Below are positions 46,937-56,754 of a stretch of 64,000 bases of DNA, piece by piece. The notes under the pieces are model-generated. The model had not been told where the DNA came from. It saw only the letters and a program-made list of their open reading frames with translations, and did no database searches. The first letter of the stretch is position 1. Every line of letters starts with the position of its first letter. The stretch is taken from contig CM114272.1 in the NCBI GenBank assembly GCA_050084515.1, positions 50,592,001 through 50,656,000 of the forward strand. Direction: 5' to 3'. This DNA comes from Blasia pusilla. Its lineage: Eukaryota > Marchantiophyta > Marchantiopsida > Blasiales. Position numbers and translations under genes: made by a program.

Positions 46937-47945
46937 ATGGCGTTCTTCCAGGGTTCGGAAGAACGGGGTAGTGCGAGCAGTGGTAGTGGTGTGACACGGA
47001 GTGGAGTGAGATACCGAGGGGTTACCAGTGAGGAGCTCCCTCGACATCCATCCGTGATCGATCGTCATCATCGACACCGGGTGGTGACGAGATCACCGAC
47101 AGAGACAGTAGTGCTTGGCAGGAGATGGACGACATGGGCCATCGGGGCATGCGTCATTTCTCGGGTGTAGTGGGCACCATCGACTTAGATGATTTCATCC
47201 AGGATTTCGACACATGGTGCGACTTCCAGGAGATACGGACCCCGACACGGTTCAACCCTTTCATGGCATGGAAGGGGTTGTTCCAACACTTGGAGGGTCC
47301 TCCAATGGATGACTACATGGAGTTTCGATCACTATACTCAGTAGAGATCGATGCCTGGAGGATGTATTGGGCTCCAGGGTATGTGTACACTAGTGGTCGC
47401 GAGGCATATGATGGGATTGTGAGAGGAGAGAGACCCACACCATCAGCCCGGAGACTATATGGAGAGGAGGGCAGTGAGACAGGCGATGTGGCAGAGACCT
47501 CTGGTGGTAGAGGGACACCCAGCTTCAGCCCCACAGCGGAGTTCTTCCGACACTAGGGGAAGAGCAACCAGGGCATAAGCACCGACAAGCTGAAGAGTCT
47601 ACAGGATTTTCAGCGACTATCGGGTGAGAGTCTGAGAGAGGCATTCACACGCATGAGGAGGCTGATCATTGCTACGTTTGGAGTGACTGAGGCACGATCA
47701 ATCCAAAAGATTGTACTGGGTTCGGACCGAGAACTACGGAGGAAAGTCCGAGATGCGGTGCTGATTCACATAGCAAAGCCCACATTAAAGGTGGTCTTTG
47801 AGTTGTCTGAGCGTATTGAGCTCAACATGAGTGAGGAGCATGTAGTGACCACTGGATTTTCTCGAGAGTCGACGGGTCCACGAGCGGCGGTGACCCCACA
47901 GTGTCACAACAGCACCGCATTACGGAGCGGGCGGTGTGCCTAGAG
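46937..47945 (+). pseudogene. Gag of element B
   Basis: It starts near the ATG at 46937 (MAFFQGSEERG...TRSGVRYRG), shifts frame to the main capsid stretch at 47125 (FSGVVGTIDLDDFIQDFDTW, KGLFQHLEGPPMDDYMEF), meets a stop at 47556, and continues with DKLKSLQDFQRLSGESLREA and LSERIELNMSEEHVV. The same words, in the same order, occur in the gag of element A/C. It forms the particle that packages the element RNA; this copy is broken at two or more points. Confidence 0.8.
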
Positions 47946-48138
47946 AGCAAGGCGGGTACCGTGAGCCTATGAGGCAACGACCGCACCTACATATGTTGCC
48001 CAGCAGGGACCGATGTGGTCTTGTTGGACGTGTGGAGGGGCCCATAGGCAGAGAGCGCCACAAGATAGAGAGGACCACAAGCGCCTCCGATTGCTCAGAG
48101 CCATAGAGGATGGCCCCACCCACACACAGGTGTGACCA

Positions 48139-49029
48139 TTGCCGAGATATGGTCACACTAGGGATAGATGTTTTGACCTTCGACGAGGGGCACGTCGAGA
48201 GGTAGGCCGAGGGCCTGGGGCGGCCGTCGTGGAGGAGGTCGGGAGTTCTTCTGGACGTGGTGGTAGAGGACCACCACCAGCCAGAGGAGATGGAGCAGGA
48301 GGACCAGAGCCGGCGCTTCTCTCACGCATCGATCAGTTGGAGCAGAGGATTGGTGCCATGATGATGATGCAGCTTAGGGAAGGCACGGAGCTGCGAGCAA
48401 CTAGTGTGACTCCAGTCTCTACCTCTTACCCTGACCCGGGTGAGGATCTCTCCAGTATGGGATTCATGTGTAGTGCAGCCCAGGTTGAGGCAGATGCAAT
48501 GGTGACTCGGGGTGCTGCCAGAGGCACCGAGCCATCGAGAGGTGGAGTTGAGATTGACCCACCAGAGGGGACTGATGGGCGGCAGGCCAGGGTTCCACAG
48601 TCATACACATTGTCGGAGGCACTACACACACCATCGATGGTGCCTCGACGACGAGCGGTGCCTACAGTTCAGGCACCTACGTCGACGTCACGAGGAGTTG
48701 GAGTGACAACTCCTATGCCGGCTCGAGTGGAGTCTGTGTCGACCATAGTGTTGGAGGTGGCCACCAGAGTGAGTCAAACTCCACTATTTTCCGCCATAGA
48801 GTTGGCGACGTTGGGAGATGGACCAACTGAGGTGTTTCGATTGGCCGCCATGTTGTATGAGCGTGGAGAGGTGACTGCTTCTTGTTCAGAGGTAGTTGAG
48901 GAGGTGGTGGACTTGCCCTCAGAGCCGGTGCTTGGGACGTTCCCCCCAGAGTCATGGCATGCGGCGGCGGCAAAGTTGGTAGATATGCCACTCGACCGCC
49001 ATAGAGCGGCGATGGTGACACTGGAGTAG
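48139..49029 (+). CDS. Gag-protease linker region of element B (296 codons open)
   Basis: The region begins in the second zinc-knuckle relic (GHTRDRCFDLRRG, its first Cys residues lost before 48139). It then has an Arg/Gly-rich tract and a coiled-coil-like stretch (LLSRIDQLEQRIGAMMMMQL). A long Ser/Thr/Pro linker follows, with LHTPSMVPRRRAV and QTPLFSAIELATLGDGPTEVFRLAA matching the corresponding linker of A/C. It stops just before the protease. Part of a polyprotein, not a separate gene. Confidence 0.6.
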   Translation: MPRYGHTRDRCFDLRRGARREVGRGPGAAVVEEVGSSSGRGGRGPPPARGDGAGGPEPALLSRIDQLEQRIGAMMMMQLREGTELRATSVTPVSTSYPDPGEDLSSMGFMCSAAQVEADAMVTRGAARGTEPSRGGVEIDPPEGTDGRQARVPQSYTLSEALHTPSMVPRRRAVPTVQAPTSTSRGVGVTTPMPARVESVSTIVLEVATRVSQTPLFSAIELATLGDGPTEVFRLAAMLYERGEVTASCSEVVEEVVDLPSEPVLGTFPPESWHAAAAKLVDMPLDRHRAAMVTLE

Positions 49030-49039
49030 TGTTCTTGGA

Positions 49040-49440
49040 TAACCGAAGCTGGAGTATTTTTTGGTTGGTTAGTCCGGGGACGATATACCACCAGCGGCAG
49101 CGCCCTACTTGATTCGGGAGCGCAACCCTTTATGTTAGGGAAGGCGGTGTGTTTAGCGTTGAGGTTACGGAAGGCCGACATTGAGCCTTGTCCCTTCCAG
49201 ATACAGACCTCGATTGGGGGCGTATCACCCACTCAGTATATGACTCGACAGGAGATTGTTGTCGAGTCCGGCCCGAGAGCATGCGACGGATAGTGCTATG
49301 GTGCGCACACGCGCGATTACGACATCACCGAGTCGCACGATGTGTTGGTGGGGAGTGCGATGTTATATCCCCTAGATTCATCCTGACTTTCGGGAGGAGA
49401 CCGTTGCTTATCGGTCAGGATGGCGGTCAGGTGACGGTCG
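49040..49440 (+). pseudogene. Retropepsin-like protease of element B
   Basis: LLDSGAQPFMLGKAV (catalytic D-S-G, Asp at 49111-49113), then IEPCPFQIQTSIGG, then a stop, then HDVLVGSAMLYPLD, the second conserved strand. Aligns with LLDSGAQSLMLGKAACIGLG of A/C. An aspartyl protease that cuts the polyprotein; inactivated here by stops. Confidence 0.8.
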
Positions 49441-49441
49441 G

Positions 49442-49849
49442 ATGAGTCAGTTACCCGTGCAGTTTGCGGGACAAGGTGGTCGATCACGAGGCGAGTCTGT
49501 GACCACGGTGGCGGCTTTCACAGGTAGTGTTAGGTGGCCAGGAGAGTTGTTGGAGGGGAACGCACATGCGGAGGATGTCCCAGTAGCGGATAGTCCCACA
49601 GAGAGACAGGCCATGGCGGGTGTCTCTTCCCATGTAGCGATGCCTCTTCACCATTATGGGGTACAACTCGAGAGCTCTGAGAGGAGTGCCGGCGACCTCG
49701 TGAGGCGGCGTGGAGTCATGTTTTTATCCCGAGCAGCAAAGAGTCACGTGGCGTCGAGCTCTTGGAGTGGAGACGATGACCCCACTAGATACCACACTGT
49801 TGTGTGGCGTGCCAGGAAGGAGGGTGTTAGGGTGTTAGATCTCTTCTGA
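49442..49849 (+). CDS. Protease-methyltransferase linker of element B (135 codons open)
   Basis: Polyprotein linker starting MSQLPVQFAGQGG and ending EGVRVLDLF, where a TGA (49847-49849) interrupts methyltransferase motif I. A comparable linker in A/C (MSQVPVRFIYGAQPGG on the minus strand near 53.75 kb) confirms conservation. No domain recognised in its centre. Confidence 0.55.
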   Translation: MSQLPVQFAGQGGRSRGESVTTVAAFTGSVRWPGELLEGNAHAEDVPVADSPTERQAMAGVSSHVAMPLHHYGVQLESSERSAGDLVRRRGVMFLSRAAKSHVASSSWSGDDDPTRYHTVVWRARKEGVRVLDLF

Positions 49850-50129
49850 GGGATTAGCACCGGATTGGCTGCAGTATTGCACGCGGGCATACGGATGCAT
49901 CAGTACCTTTATGTGGAGAGAGATGAGACCGCGCGGCGAGTATCATTACGTCACGTGGCGAGATTGGTCCAGAGGTATCCTGAGTTGTTGTCGGTATCTG
50001 CAGTACGGGGATACCAACATACGCTACCCGCCGACATATCTTTGGTGGGGGCGCAGGATCTGGATAGAGTTGGCACCATTCATTTGGTGATTGCTGGATG
50101 GCCATGTCAGGGTGTAGAGCATGTCGTTT
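49838..50129 (+). pseudogene. Truncated DNMT3-like methyltransferase of element B
   Basis: DLF-stop-GISTGLAAVLHAGIR (motif I), YLYVERDETARRVS (II) and VIAGWPCQG (IV with the catalytic Cys) are over two-thirds identical to the A copy. After GWPCQG the sequence leaves the methyltransferase, and about 200 codons (motifs VI to X) are gone. The stop in motif I looks like one G-to-T change in the Gly codon. Non-functional. Confidence 0.88.
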
Positions 50130-50149
50130 GAGCAGAGAGTGCAAAGGCG

Positions 50150-51060
50150 GCTAGAGTAGCACATGTTCATTTTTCGGATGTGGAGCATGGTGTAGGAGGT
50201 CAGAGTGGAATGGCTGTTGCGGAGGTGGCTAGGATTGCTACATAGCAACCAAAGCCGGAGGTTTCGTCCTCTCCGAGTGAGGTCACGATGGAGACTTGGG
50301 AGCCTGTGATAGGTCTCAAGTTGATAGGAGGAGAGCGACGGCGAGTTCATAGGTTTCTGAGAGGGCATGTCAGTTGTTTTGCCTTCAGTATGAGAGACTT
50401 GGGTACGCTGAAGGGTCCCGGGATACGGATTGAGTTGGCTAGTGATACGCCGATCTTTCGTCGACCCTACAGGTATTCTGTGTGGAGATTACCGTCCTAT
50501 CAACCGACAGACGAGGTCAGATCGGTATGCCATGCCTACTCCTGAGGAGATCTTTGATGCGGTAGGGCATGCAAAGATCTTCAGTACTTTAGATCTCCGT
50601 CTTTGGCTATCATCGCTTCCTATCAGGTTAGAGGACAGGGACAAGACAACATTCTGGGGGATAGATCGGTTCGGGAAAGATTGCTTGTATCAGTGGCGGT
50701 TCTTACCATTTGGGTTGAAGAACGCGCCTGCGGAGTTTCATAGAGTGATGGATAGGATTCTGACTGGCTTGGATTTTGTACGATGTTACATAGATGATAT
50801 TCTTATCTCTAGATTCCACGGTTGAGGAGCATGAGCGACACTTGGAGGAGGTGTTTGGCGATTGCGTTACATGGACTGAAGTTACATCCAGGCAAGTGAT
50901 TCTTTCAGAGCAGATTGAGTACTTGGGACACACCATATACCCGAGTGGGTTAGGCGTTCAGACGAAGATAGAGGCTTGCGCAGATTCCACGCCCCTGGAT
51001 GTGAGTCGAGTCCGAGCATTTCTTGGGGGTGAACTTCTATCGACGGTATGTCAAGGGTTT
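50150..51060 (+). pseudogene. Reverse transcriptase of element B
   Basis: RT fingers begin near 50288 (ETWEPVIGLKLIGGERRRVH, later IRIELASDTPIFRRPYRYS). A deletion then joins to GDYRPINRQTRSDRYAMPTP. KIFSTLDLR, KTTFWGIDRFGKD, FGLKNAPAEFHRVMDRIL and CYIDDILIS follow (YIDD box), then a frame shift, EEHERHLEEVFG and IEYLGHTIYPSGLG. At least three breaks. Confidence 0.85.
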
Positions 51061-51640
51061 TAGTGCGATCGCAAAGTCTTTGACCTTGTTGACGAGACTT
51101 GATCAGGTGTGGTTGTGGGGAGATGATCAGAGCCAAAGCATTTCAGGAGCTCAGGACAGGTTGGCGTCCTCACCCATTTTGAGAGACCGGTTAGGGTCGC
51201 CCATTCGATTACATACGGTTGGAGCATGTTGGGTCTAGGAGCGTGCTTACTCGGAGGGATGACGAGGAGAGGGAGTTCATTGTGGCTTACGCGAGCCGAT
51301 CGAACAACATTGCAGGCAAAGTCACAGCTCCCTACGAGGGAGAGTGCTTGGTGCGGTGTGGGCGTGGCACATTTTAGGTGCTATTTATTTGGCAACCCTT
51401 TCACACTTATCACTGATCATTAGCCGTTGAGGTGGTTGATGGAGTCCGACAAGCTTACGGGAAAGCTTGCCAGGTGGGCTCTATTACTACAAGAGTATGA
51501 GTTTGAGGTGGTTCATAGGTCAGGTCGGCTGAACCAGGATGCGGATGGGTTGAGTCGTAACCCATGTCCGAGTCAGAGAGACGACACAGGAGCTCGATGG
51601 CACGGAGAGAGTGATGAGGAGATGGTGCCCGGTTGGCATG
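51023..51640 (+). pseudogene. RT connection and RNase H of element B
   Basis: FYRRYVKGFSAIAK opens the connection domain. The RNase H core is scattered over frames near 51.2-51.4 kb. The tether WLMESDKLTGKLARWALLLQ, YEFEVVHRSGRLNQDADGLS and RNPCPSQRDDTGARWHGESD is intact and matches A/C (MESDKITRKLARWALILQEY). Confidence 0.8.
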
Positions 51641-51879
51641 CATTTGCCTATCTTTGTTGGTTGACTATGGCAGGTCAGCCACAGGTGATGACTCCAGTGG
51701 TGGGATTGGATGATGAGTCTTTGGATCCGGAGGTTAGTGAGGAGGCGACAGGTGGTCGTGATATCCATGATGACGTGGAGGTTGTGGAGTTCTTGCGCCT
51801 TTGGCGTCATTAAGTAGTACAAGTGAGTGCTAGGGAGCGGATCGGATCCTCTGAGAGCCAAGAGGTTCGGTGGGAGGGG

Positions 51880-52601
51880 ACTCACATTTTACGGGTATGG
51901 GGAGATGGTAGGATACGAGTGGTACCTCAACCTTCCCCGAGCACGTGTAGTGCGACATGCCCATGAGGAGTTGGGACATTTTGGAGTAAAGCGACTTACT
52001 GACTTACTCAGGTTTGATATTGGTGGCGCGGCATGCATCTTTGGGTACAGTGATTTTGTGGCAGATGTATGGTATGTGACAGAGTGCGAGCATCCTTCAA
52101 TGCTCCCACTCCGCAGTTACATCCTTTGTGGGACCTTTGCCATTGACAGGGCGTCATCATATGTACGTGTTGGTCATGGTGGAGCATTTCTCCAAGTGGA
52201 TAGAGTTGGTGGCACTACCAGACAAGGCGAGCGAGAGAACAACTTATGCGTTTCTAGATCGTGTGCTTAGTCATTTTGGTGCACCGGCGGAGGTGTTGAC
52301 TGACCAGGGTACCGAGTTCAGGGGAGAGTTTAAGGCCTTGTGTGATCAGGCGCTGATAGATCACCGCACCACGTCTAGGGATCATCCTGAGGCGGATGGA
52401 TTGGCGGAGAGAGTGGTACAGACGGTGAAGAGAGGATTGCGCAAGTATGGCTTGCAGCGGGGACAGTTGAGGGAGTGGGACCTACAGTTGCCATGGTTGG
52501 CTATGGGTTATCGCTTTAGTCGGGCAGCATCCTTGGCGTCATTTTCACGTACTTTTTGCTCTTTGGGAGAGAGCCGATTTACTGCAGCGATTCGGACGTG
52601 A
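51880..52601 (+). pseudogene. Integrase core of element B
   Basis: RVVRHAHEELGHFGVKRL is the HH part of the zinc finger. A frame shift precedes VGPLPLTGRHHMYVLVMVEH. Then EVLTDQGTEFRGEF (second Asp) and DHPEADGLAERVVQTVKRGL (catalytic Glu) complete a DDE core from one frame onward, ending at a TGA near 52601. Better preserved than in A/C, but the first Asp is separated by the frame break. Confidence 0.88.
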
Positions 52602-52602
52602 C

Positions 52603-53157
52603 ATGGCGGAGGTGTTAGATCTTGATGATCCAGATGTGTGGGTGCAAGCATGTTCTCAAAGGGCAGAAGTTTTTCGTAGAGTTATGCCTATGGCCTTTGA
52701 GAACTTAGCTATTGCCCAGCATAGAGATACATTGAGGTACGTGACCATTCGTGGAGGAGGTTATCGTCCAGGGATTAGGAGGTTTCATCCTGGAGATTAC
52801 GTGTATTTACAGCAGGAGGCACCCACGACGCTAGATGTCACTGCAGGGCGCACGATCCTACGTGTGCACGAGGTATTACCGACCGGAGTCCTCATGTTGG
52901 AGGGACGGGATGGTATGGTTTGGAAGGATCATGTGCACAATTGTGCGCCATGTCATCTTCCGAACGTGGATGGGACGGTGGATCCGAGCTTGGCAGTGGT
53001 ACCTGCAGGCTTGAGGTGTATGTTGTGCGGATCTGCGAGGGGTGCAGCCACCATGTTGGTATGTGATGGTTGTTCTCGAGGGTGGCATATGTCATGTCTG
53101 ACCCCCCCTCTTGATGTGGTTCCCACGGGACAATGGATGTGTCCAAGATGTGTATAG
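52603..53157 (+). CDS. Integrase C-terminal domain and PHD finger of element B
   Basis: 184 uninterrupted codons. Residues 1-60 are the end of the integrase (DDPDVWVQACSQRAEVFRRV). 65-120 form the SH3-like tail (FHPGDYVYLQQ, ILRVHEVLPTGVLMLEGRDG, WKDHVHNCAPCHLP). 138-184 form a PHD finger with Cys4-His-Cys3 order: CMLCGSARGAATMLVCDGCS, then RGWHMSCLTPPLDVVPTGQW and MCPRC. The LVCDGC...GWH...CL.PPL.VP.G.W.CP.C pattern is textbook PHD. It runs to a natural stop, so the finger closes the polyprotein. Likely role, by inference: binding a histone mark at the integration site. Confidence 0.92.
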   Translation: MAEVLDLDDPDVWVQACSQRAEVFRRVMPMAFENLAIAQHRDTLRYVTIRGGGYRPGIRRFHPGDYVYLQQEAPTTLDVTAGRTILRVHEVLPTGVLMLEGRDGMVWKDHVHNCAPCHLPNVDGTVDPSLAVVPAGLRCMLCGSARGAATMLVCDGCSRGWHMSCLTPPLDVVPTGQWMCPRCV

Positions 53158-53220
53158 GGTAGTAGGTCATGTCAGAGAGATGTGATATTTTCTATCTGGA
53201 GTTAGGGGGATCCAACTTCC

Positions 53221-53370
53221 AGCTAGGGGGGCGGTTGTGTGATCTCCATGTATATGTATGAGTTGATTTTTGTACATGTGTGGATCAACCCGTGTGTGGG
53301 GAAGATCGGTGTTGTGTGGTGTAGATGTGACCAGCGATGTATGTTGTGCAGCGATATGTATGCGCACGAT
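53221..53370 (+). repeat. Purine tract and 3' terminal module of element B
   Basis: GCTAGGGGGGCGG is followed by about 137 bp starting TTGTGTGATCTCC and ending GCGATATGTATGCGCACGAT, directly against the right ATCTA. The final 20 bp match the ends at 17.26, 36.38 and 58.25 kb. Confidence 0.75.
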
Positions 53371-53375
53371 ATCTA
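53371..53375. repeat. Target-site duplication, right copy (ATCTA)
   Basis: Matches 45481-45485. Reading across the two flanks with a single copy keeps methyltransferase motif I of element A/C in one frame. Confidence 0.85.
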
Positions 53376-54588
53376 ACACACAAATGCCCTCCAACGGATA
53401 CTGCTATACAATGGGTGTAGTATCCAAAGGGGATAATCCAACTGGACCAGAAGTAGGTGTCCGCCGTAGGGCCTCCTCTTCCTCGTGAGGTATAACAGCC
53501 TCACACCAAGCCTCCTGCACTAGGCGATCAGCCTCCTACCGTAGTGCACCGCTTGAACTCCAAAGTGGCACATCCAATGATGAGGATGCCACTGCTGCAA
53601 AAATAGGGACCTCCTCTACCTCCTCATGCTCAGGAGAATCCATAGCACAAACATTACCCTCCAAAAATTCTCCTGGCCAAGTGACTACTCCACTAAATCT
53701 GCCACAGATGCTAACACTGTTGGGGAAGACCCTCCTGGTTGAGCCCCATAAATAAATCTAACAGGAACTTGGCTCATACGTCCATCCCCGGACTGCCAAC
53801 CAGGTCTATAAGACGCTGTCTCAGTCCAGTAATCCATTTGAAAACCCATCGGGTACAATACCGCTCCTCCAACTAGTACATCATACGACTCAAATCGATG
53901 TGACTACATGCAATACTCCCAACCGGGAGCTATGAGTCGCATGATCTGGTCTCAACTGTACAGTAAAATTCTCCCGTGTCATGAATTGAGACCTATCATT
54001 GGCTCCTCCAAGTGATGTTTGAATCTAGAATGGGCAAGGCTCAAGCTCTGACCTCCGAATACCCAAACCAATACATGCCGCCTTTCCCAACATCAAAGAT
54101 TGGGCACCAGAGTCTAACAAGACTCTATCTGGTCTATACACCTGTCCTGTAGGACTCACAAATCGAAATATCCCACTCCGGTTGTCCAACATATATACAC
54201 CAAGTGTAAGCCTCTCACGATCAATGGTTGGCCGGGCTGGTAATGCGTCCATCTTCGCCGCTGCTGTCTGCCAAGTAGCACTGGTACTCAATGCTACACC
54301 TGACATAGAGGGTCGCTCCAGCGCAATATCCTCATCCACCTCAGCACGTGTAGCAGTAATACCCCCACGTTCACACAATGTGGCTGCTAGTTGAAATACA
54401 GGAGGTAAGTCAACTCCTAAAGCCATCAACTCCGTGGCCGAAAACAATGGGGATCCCAACATTGAAGTTGCCATCCGTAATACTGCACTGGATGCTGCAT
54501 CCGTGTCTACTACACGCGATGTAGATGCCTCAATCCCCATTGTCGGCTCAATAGGCTGCGTAGGAACCATGGATGGAGTCCTAAGCAC
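53376..54588 (-). pseudogene. Linker, protease and pre-methyltransferase segment of element A/C
   Basis: 54588-54025 is open (187 codons). A Ser/Thr-rich linker (LRTPSMVPTQPIEP, FSATELMALGVDLPPVFQLA) leads to the protease, VLLDSGAQSLMLGKAACIGL, with catalytic D-S-G. After a stop near 54025 the protease continues with the DVLVGGAVLYP strand and a linker containing MSQVPVRF. It ends in LEGICVLD, the lead-in to methyltransferase motif I, exactly at the insertion point of B. Confidence 0.8.
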
Positions 54589-54723
54589 CTAAGACAACAA
54601 GAATGACTGGGGAAGCCTAGCCTGCCTCCCAGCCTCACCCCTCTGTGGGTCCAACTCCACAGTAGCACCACGTGGCTCTGACGCTCGAGTGGCTCCTCTC
54701 GTAACTGCAGCCGATGCCTCAAC

Positions 54724-55293
54724 CTATGATGCAGTCGTCATATAAGAGAGATCATCCCCTCCATAAGAGGTGGAAGCCCCTGCTCCCGAACCTGATCTAT
54801 GTTGGATACCAGCCATAGTAGCCAACTTCTGCTCCAATTGCTCAATCTCGGCGACCATAGCGACTGTTGTAGTGGTAGGGGTAGCCACCGTAGGCTCTCC
54901 AACCACTGGTCCACCTCTACCACCTCGGCCTCTCGGAGCTACTCCACCACGACCGCGGCCTGATGTCAACTCTGGATGAAGATCAAAGCAACGCTCTCGA
55001 GGATGACCTGGTCTCCCGCAATTATCACACTGAGTTGGGGCCGACTGAGGCCCATCCTCCAAAGTCCGTCTCCCATCCTCTTGGGGACAAAACTTGCTAA
55101 CATGATCACCTCCACATGTCCAACATGATCGCCCCATCTGGGGCAGCAAATGAAGGCAATGGTCTCTGCGCAAGTGTCCCTCTAGGACTGACCGAGGTCG
55201 TGTGTACCCCACGACTCCCACTACTTCTACCACCACCACTACTACGAGGCGTGAGGTGGGCTCGAACACGAGAAGTAGTAGTTGTATCCCCAT
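54724..55293 (-). CDS. Nucleocapsid (two CCHC knuckles) of element A/C
   Basis: 189 open codons. They contain CWTCGGDHVSKFC (C-x2-C-x3-H-x4-C, one residue short) and a canonical CDNCGRPGHPRERC (C-x2-C-x4-H-x4-C), followed by an Arg-Gly-rich RNA-binding tract (SGRGRGGVAPRGRGGRGG) and a coiled-coil-like AEIEQLEQKLATM. It binds the element RNA. It overlaps the gag frame by about 50 bp in a different frame, which could be ribosomal frameshifting or, more simply, an indel. Confidence 0.8.
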   Translation of the reverse strand: MGIQLLLLVFEPTSRLVVVVVVEVVGVVGYTRPRSVLEGHLRRDHCLHLLPQMGRSCWTCGGDHVSKFCPQEDGRRTLEDGPQSAPTQCDNCGRPGHPRERCFDLHPELTSGRGRGGVAPRGRGGRGGPVVGEPTVATPTTTTVAMVAEIEQLEQKLATMAGIQHRSGSGAGASTSYGGDDLSYMTTAS

Positions 55294-56225
55294 CTTGAAT
55301 GAGATGTCACCACTCTCTCCTTCATCATGTTAAGCTCAATCTTCTCAGATAGAGCAAACACATGGGTCAATGTGGGTGAATCATCATTCATAAGAGTAGC
55401 ATCACGTACCCTACGGCGCAACTCTCTGTCTAAGATCCCATACCAAAACTGGACTGCCTGAGCCTCAATCACACCCTGGGTAACTGAAATCAAGCTTCGC
55501 ATACGAGTGTATGCCTCACGAAGACTCTCACCAGTCTTTCGCTCAAATTCTTGAAGACTCCTCAACTTCTCTGTCTTCACTCCCTGATAGTTCTTATTCA
55601 ACCTCTTGAAGAACTCTGTAACTGGTCTAAACGATGGTGGGGCACTAGTACCTCCACTAGTACCCCCACTGGTACCTCCATGGGTACCTCCACTGGTACC
55701 CCCACTCAACGTCGGCCTGGTTGGCATAGTAGGAGCACTACTACCAATACCACCATGGATGATAGACACATAGCCTGGAGACCAATATTGTCTCCACGCC
55801 TCAATCTCAGCAACATGGTCCTTCCTAAACTCATGGTAATCATCCATGGGTGGTCCCTCCAAGTGTTGAAACAACCCCTTCCAAGCCAAGAAGGATGTAA
55901 ACAACGTGGCGTTCCGCAACATCTGCATATCACACCACGTATCAAACTCCTGCATGAAGTCCTCCAACTCAATGGTTCCCACTGCACCCGAGTATCGTCG
56001 TGGGCCCTTCATGGCCCCATATATCCCGTCCATGTCCCAAATCAATGGAGCTGCAACACTCGATAACAACGTAGAAGACTCGGTGTTTGGAACACCCTCG
56101 TCCTCCTCTTCATCAACCGTCGGAAGTGGAAAAGGTAGCCGATACCTAAATCCACTCCATGTGAAACCACCACTTTCCGCACCACCGTCCCCAACCAGAC
56201 CACCCGACAGCTCCGTGATGACCAA
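55242..56225 (-). CDS. Gag capsid of element A/C
   Basis: 327 open codons from an ATG at 56225. Capsid-like helices: YSGAVGTIELEDFMQEFDTW, WKGLFQHLEGPPMDDYHEF, EFFKRLNKNYQGVKTEKLRS, ESLREAYTRMRSLI and LSEKIELNMMKERVV. Homologous to gag of B throughout. A Gly-Gly-Thr-Ser repeat (55.65-55.71 kb), coded by five 12-bp units, splits the two halves. It ends by running into the nucleocapsid frame. This is the longest intact reading frame of the element. Confidence 0.85.
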   Translation of the reverse strand: MVITELSGGLVGDGGAESGGFTWSGFRYRLPFPLPTVDEEEDEGVPNTESSTLLSSVAAPLIWDMDGIYGAMKGPRRYSGAVGTIELEDFMQEFDTWCDMQMLRNATLFTSFLAWKGLFQHLEGPPMDDYHEFRKDHVAEIEAWRQYWSPGYVSIIHGGIGSSAPTMPTRPTLSGGTSGGTHGGTSGGTSGGTSAPPSFRPVTEFFKRLNKNYQGVKTEKLRSLQEFERKTGESLREAYTRMRSLISVTQGVIEAQAVQFWYGILDRELRRRVRDATLMNDDSPTLTHVFALSEKIELNMMKERVVTSHSRWGYNYYFSCSSPPHAS

Positions 56226-56754
56226 CGCCGATGCTACACCACCACCAAATTACCACCACCAAGTAACCGAGTGACGTCGATATTGCTATACTATTCTAGC
56301 TCTACTTGCTATGGGTGTAGGCAACCTAACCTGTCATCACCACAAGAAGCCTCCCACGGTCTACTGGTCATCACTCCAGCCTCACTAACGGTAGCACACA
56401 GGAGTAACACTACTCTAGAAATCAACGTCAACCCTAACAATGGGCGTGCAAGCAAGAAGCAACGATGGAGGGGATCCAAACACAGGAAGTCCAACAACAA
56501 CCCTCCAATCGCAAATGGAAATTAAGGTAACACAATCCACCAAACGTGGCGCCCCTTGAAATTCCTCAGAACCCACCACACAATTCTAACGCAATAGCTA
56601 CTCCGCCGCGGGTCGATGACGTGCTAGTCAGACTCGCAACACCTGAAAATATAACCTGCATGAGAGGCTACACCGTACTATGCGCTAGAGGTACATCAAC
56701 CAAAAACCTGAGATGCGTAAAGCGCCTAACACATCTCCGAACAGCACCAAATGA

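Larger units (their letters stand above)
45486..53370 (+). mobile_element. Element B: gypsy retrotransposon nested in element A/C
   Basis: A 7.9-kb plus-strand insertion from TGTCACATTTGAG to GTATGCGCACGAT, flanked by ATCTA on both sides. Contents: 5' terminal region with a TATA box, gag, linker, protease, methyltransferase remnant, RT, RNase H, integrase and PHD finger. Frame breaks and stops occur in almost every domain, so it is defective, yet the DNA stays clearly alignable to A/C. The 3' end has only the short terminal module after the purine tract, not a copy of the 5' terminal region. Confidence 0.88.

Noticed and set aside
55640-55715. CRISPR-like or satellite array
   Set aside because: It is a short 12-bp coding repeat within gag, without spacers.
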